Source: JANXQG01 sp963775975
Lineage (GTDB): Bacteria > Planctomycetota > Planctomycetia > Pirellulales > Thermoguttaceae
Direction of reading: 5' to 3'
Length of the DNA stretch: 64,000 nt
Assembly (NCBI GenBank): GCA_963775975.1
Contig: CAVZKX010000002.1
Span: 558,001-622,000, forward strand
The translations under genes were made by a program, and so were the position numbers. Below, piece by piece: positions 62,491 through 64,000 of the stretch (the stretch's first letter is position 1; the number at the start of each line of letters is the position of its first letter). The notes beneath the pieces were generated by a model that was given only the letters and a program-made list of their open reading frames with translations, had not been told where the DNA came from and did not search any database.

Positions 62491-64000
62491 CTTGCCAGCG
62501 ATGGTTGCGACCGCTCGGTCCCACGGTTGGGTCGAGTCGGCTTCGAGCGCCATGCGGACAAGGCGGTCAAGGCTGGCGGGGATCGTTGCTTTGGTGGCCA
62601 GGGCGCGGCTCTCTTCGCGGATGGGCGCCATCCGCTCGGCTATCAATTTGCTTTCCAACGCGCTGCGGTAAGCGTTTTCCAGGGAGAATCGGCCGGGCAC
62701 CACCTTCTTGACCCCCGCAGCCATCAGCTTGCTTTCGATCCATTGAATCAACTTGTCCGACGTGAAAGCGTTCAGTTCCACCCGCTGCCCGATCCAGCCG
62801 GCGCCGGTCTCTTTGCTGCAAAGGAAGTCCGCCTCTTCCTCTGTCGCCCCGACGATCTCCAGTCGAGCGCGCGGGTCTCTCGCCTTGCCGGCCTTTGTGC
62901 GGCCGTAACATACCCGTTCCGATTCCAGCCCCCACTCCTTTGCGTCTTCAAGCCGCAATCCGAAGTCAACGACGTTGATTTCGTTCTTAAACGTATAGCG
63001 GCGGGTGTCATTGCGTAACGTGTGGAGAATGTTCAATCCGGCCAAGTCGAAGTCATGTAAGACGAGTAACGGCATCCCATAAGTGCCGCAAAGCTCGTCT
63101 GCCAGGTGCCGGCAAGCGGTGACTGATTGGCCTTTTGCACTCAGGATTCCAATATCGAACCGCTCGGCCAATTGTACTTTGCGGAATAGCTCGTCAAATC
63201 CCTGTTTTTCGATGTACAAGAGCGCACCGAACAATTCATCCGGGCGGTCTGCGCCGTGGAGGTATCCCCGGACCTCTAATGTTCCAAGCGGTACGCTCCT
63301 GCCCGTGTGCGGCTCGTGGAAGTCGCCGCGCGCGTCATAGAGTACGTCCCAGGACGAGGCGGTTTCTGGGTTTTGCCGCTCGTACTCGGGAACCAGGGTT
63401 TGCGAGAAGTATTGGGAGTTTAGTCCGGTCTTGCCCGTGATTTCCTGGATAGGACCGCGGGCCTGATAGTAGATTTGTCGGGCCGTTGCCGCGGACAACG
63501 TGCCGCTGGCCTGCAAGTATGCAGCTTCCATGACGTGCCACGCCGCATCTTTGACGGAAACCTTGGTCGCCTTTACGAACGCTTCGCGCCGGCTGATCGC
63601 CGATCTGGCGTCTCGTTTCTCTCTATCCCGTTGCCTCTTCCATTCGGCCGTGACCCCTTCCACGGCCTTGACGATGATGTCGCCGTCCATGTCGGCGATT
63701 GTCACCGTGCTCTTGCCGCGATCGGTAAAGGGGATCCGTGGGTGTGCGACGTGCAATAGGAAGACGACCGGCTCCTGCGCAGTGGCGCATCGCTCGTGGA
63801 GCAACGCCGCCAAGCCGTCGCTCCACGTGCTGCTGTAGCCGAGATTGCGAAAAGGATTGACTATGCCAGGAGACCAGTTCACCCCCGTTATTAGCCGCCG
63901 CCGGGACGTGTCGTTGCCCTGCAATGCAAAGGCGGCTTCGACGACAATTGGCAAGTCGTCTGCGCCCTCCACGGCGAACTTGCGGTAACGAAACGTCGTC
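62446..64000 (-). CDS. Fused topoisomerase VI B/A-like protein (Topo VIII-like), 5' end outside the window
   Basis: At least 518 residues; the frame is open to the window edge (TTFRYRKFAVEGADDL), so the start and the expected GHKL ATPase are missing. First visible part: VVEAAFALQGNDTSRRRLIT and GVNWSPGIVNPFRNLG, resembling the transducer domain of Topo VI subunit B. Then a subunit A-like part: the catalytic-tyrosine block LSAATARQIYYQARGPIQEI, and a Toprim domain with YIEKQGFDELFRKVQLAERF (E) and VLHDFDLAGLNIL (DxD). B and A domains in one chain define Topo VIII of bacterial mobile elements, as far as I know. It would be a type IIB DNA-cleaving topoisomerase or a derived nuclease. The stop at 62446 coincides with a repeat shared with 52009. 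Confidence 0.78.
   Translation of the reverse strand, partial: TTFRYRKFAVEGADDLPIVVEAAFALQGNDTSRRRLITGVNWSPGIVNPFRNLGYSSTWSDGLAALLHERCATAQEPVVFLLHVAHPRIPFTDRGKSTVTIADMDGDIIVKAVEGVTAEWKRQRDREKRDARSAISRREAFVKATKVSVKDAAWHVMEAAYLQASGTLSAATARQIYYQARGPIQEITGKTGLNSQYFSQTLVPEYERQNPETASSWDVLYDARGDFHEPHTGRSVPLGTLEVRGYLHGADRPDELFGALLYIEKQGFDELFRKVQLAERFDIGILSAKGQSVTACRHLADELCGTYGMPLLVLHDFDLAGLNILHTLRNDTRRYTFKNEINVVDFGLRLEDAKEWGLESERVCYGRTKAGKARDPRARLEIVGATEEEADFLCSKETGAGWIGQRVELNAFTSDKLIQWIESKLMAAGVKKVVPGRFSLENAYRSALESKLIAERMAPIREESRALATKATIPASLDRLVRMALEADSTQPWDRAVATIAGKNCKESSGGDSNLAS

Overview
The window is bacterial DNA that most likely comes from a planctomycete (Planctomycetota, probably Pirellulales). 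The markers are a DUF1501 protein paired with a DUF1549/DUF1553 secreted protein, a BBP7-type outer-membrane barrel, several PEP-CTERM proteins, proteins with autotransporter-associated beta-strand repeats, and abundant GC-rich hairpin repeats. These assignments come from reading translated sequence; no database search was possible.

Layout. 1-10.5 kb: a decayed HEPN-like fragment, a GNAT acetyltransferase, a PEP-CTERM beta-strand-repeat protein sitting between two copies of a segmental duplication, the DUF1501 and DUF1549/1553 pair, and an aquaporin. 11.2-13.4 kb: an ABC-2 permease, its ATPase and a YtrA-type GntR regulator in one overlapping operon behind a recognisable promoter with a dyad. 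13.4-18 kb: a DUF4178 protein, a small membrane protein, DUF350 and a membrane-anchored spermidine-synthase-like protein, a probable polyamine-linked membrane system. 18-20.5 kb: a BBP7-like barrel and a LamG protein broken by one stop codon.

20.63-33.91 kb is an integrated element. A 39-nt copy of the 5' half of tRNA-Gln(CTG) marks the left end and the complete tRNA gene marks the right end. TGTAAAC arm-type repeats lie just inside both ends, and a tyrosine-recombinase gene lies next to the right end. The cargo is LRR, DUF6930-like, SEC-C, BON and many small unknown genes plus several gene remnants. 34-40 kb holds a clamp-loader-like AAA protein and a trlF-type PHP-ATPase gene split by a complete IS701-family insertion with a TTAG target duplication. 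40-49.5 kb holds secreted and PEP-CTERM proteins, including an open reading frame that joins two PEP-CTERM proteins, and two paralogous CxxC mini-proteins. 50-60.6 kb is a restriction/defence region: an hsdR remnant, DUF932, a PLD-SNF2 helicase, a large N6-adenine methylase and an AbiEii-like nucleotidyltransferase. 60.8-64 kb holds a polymerase-like protein and a fused topoisomerase VI B/A-like (Topo VIII-like) protein running off the right edge.

At least ten genes carry single-base frameshifts in otherwise well-conserved coding sequence, and several more carry single in-frame stops. Either the assembly has residual indel errors (long reads are a likely cause) or much of the region is decaying. 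Coordinates of the affected genes are given across the lesion.
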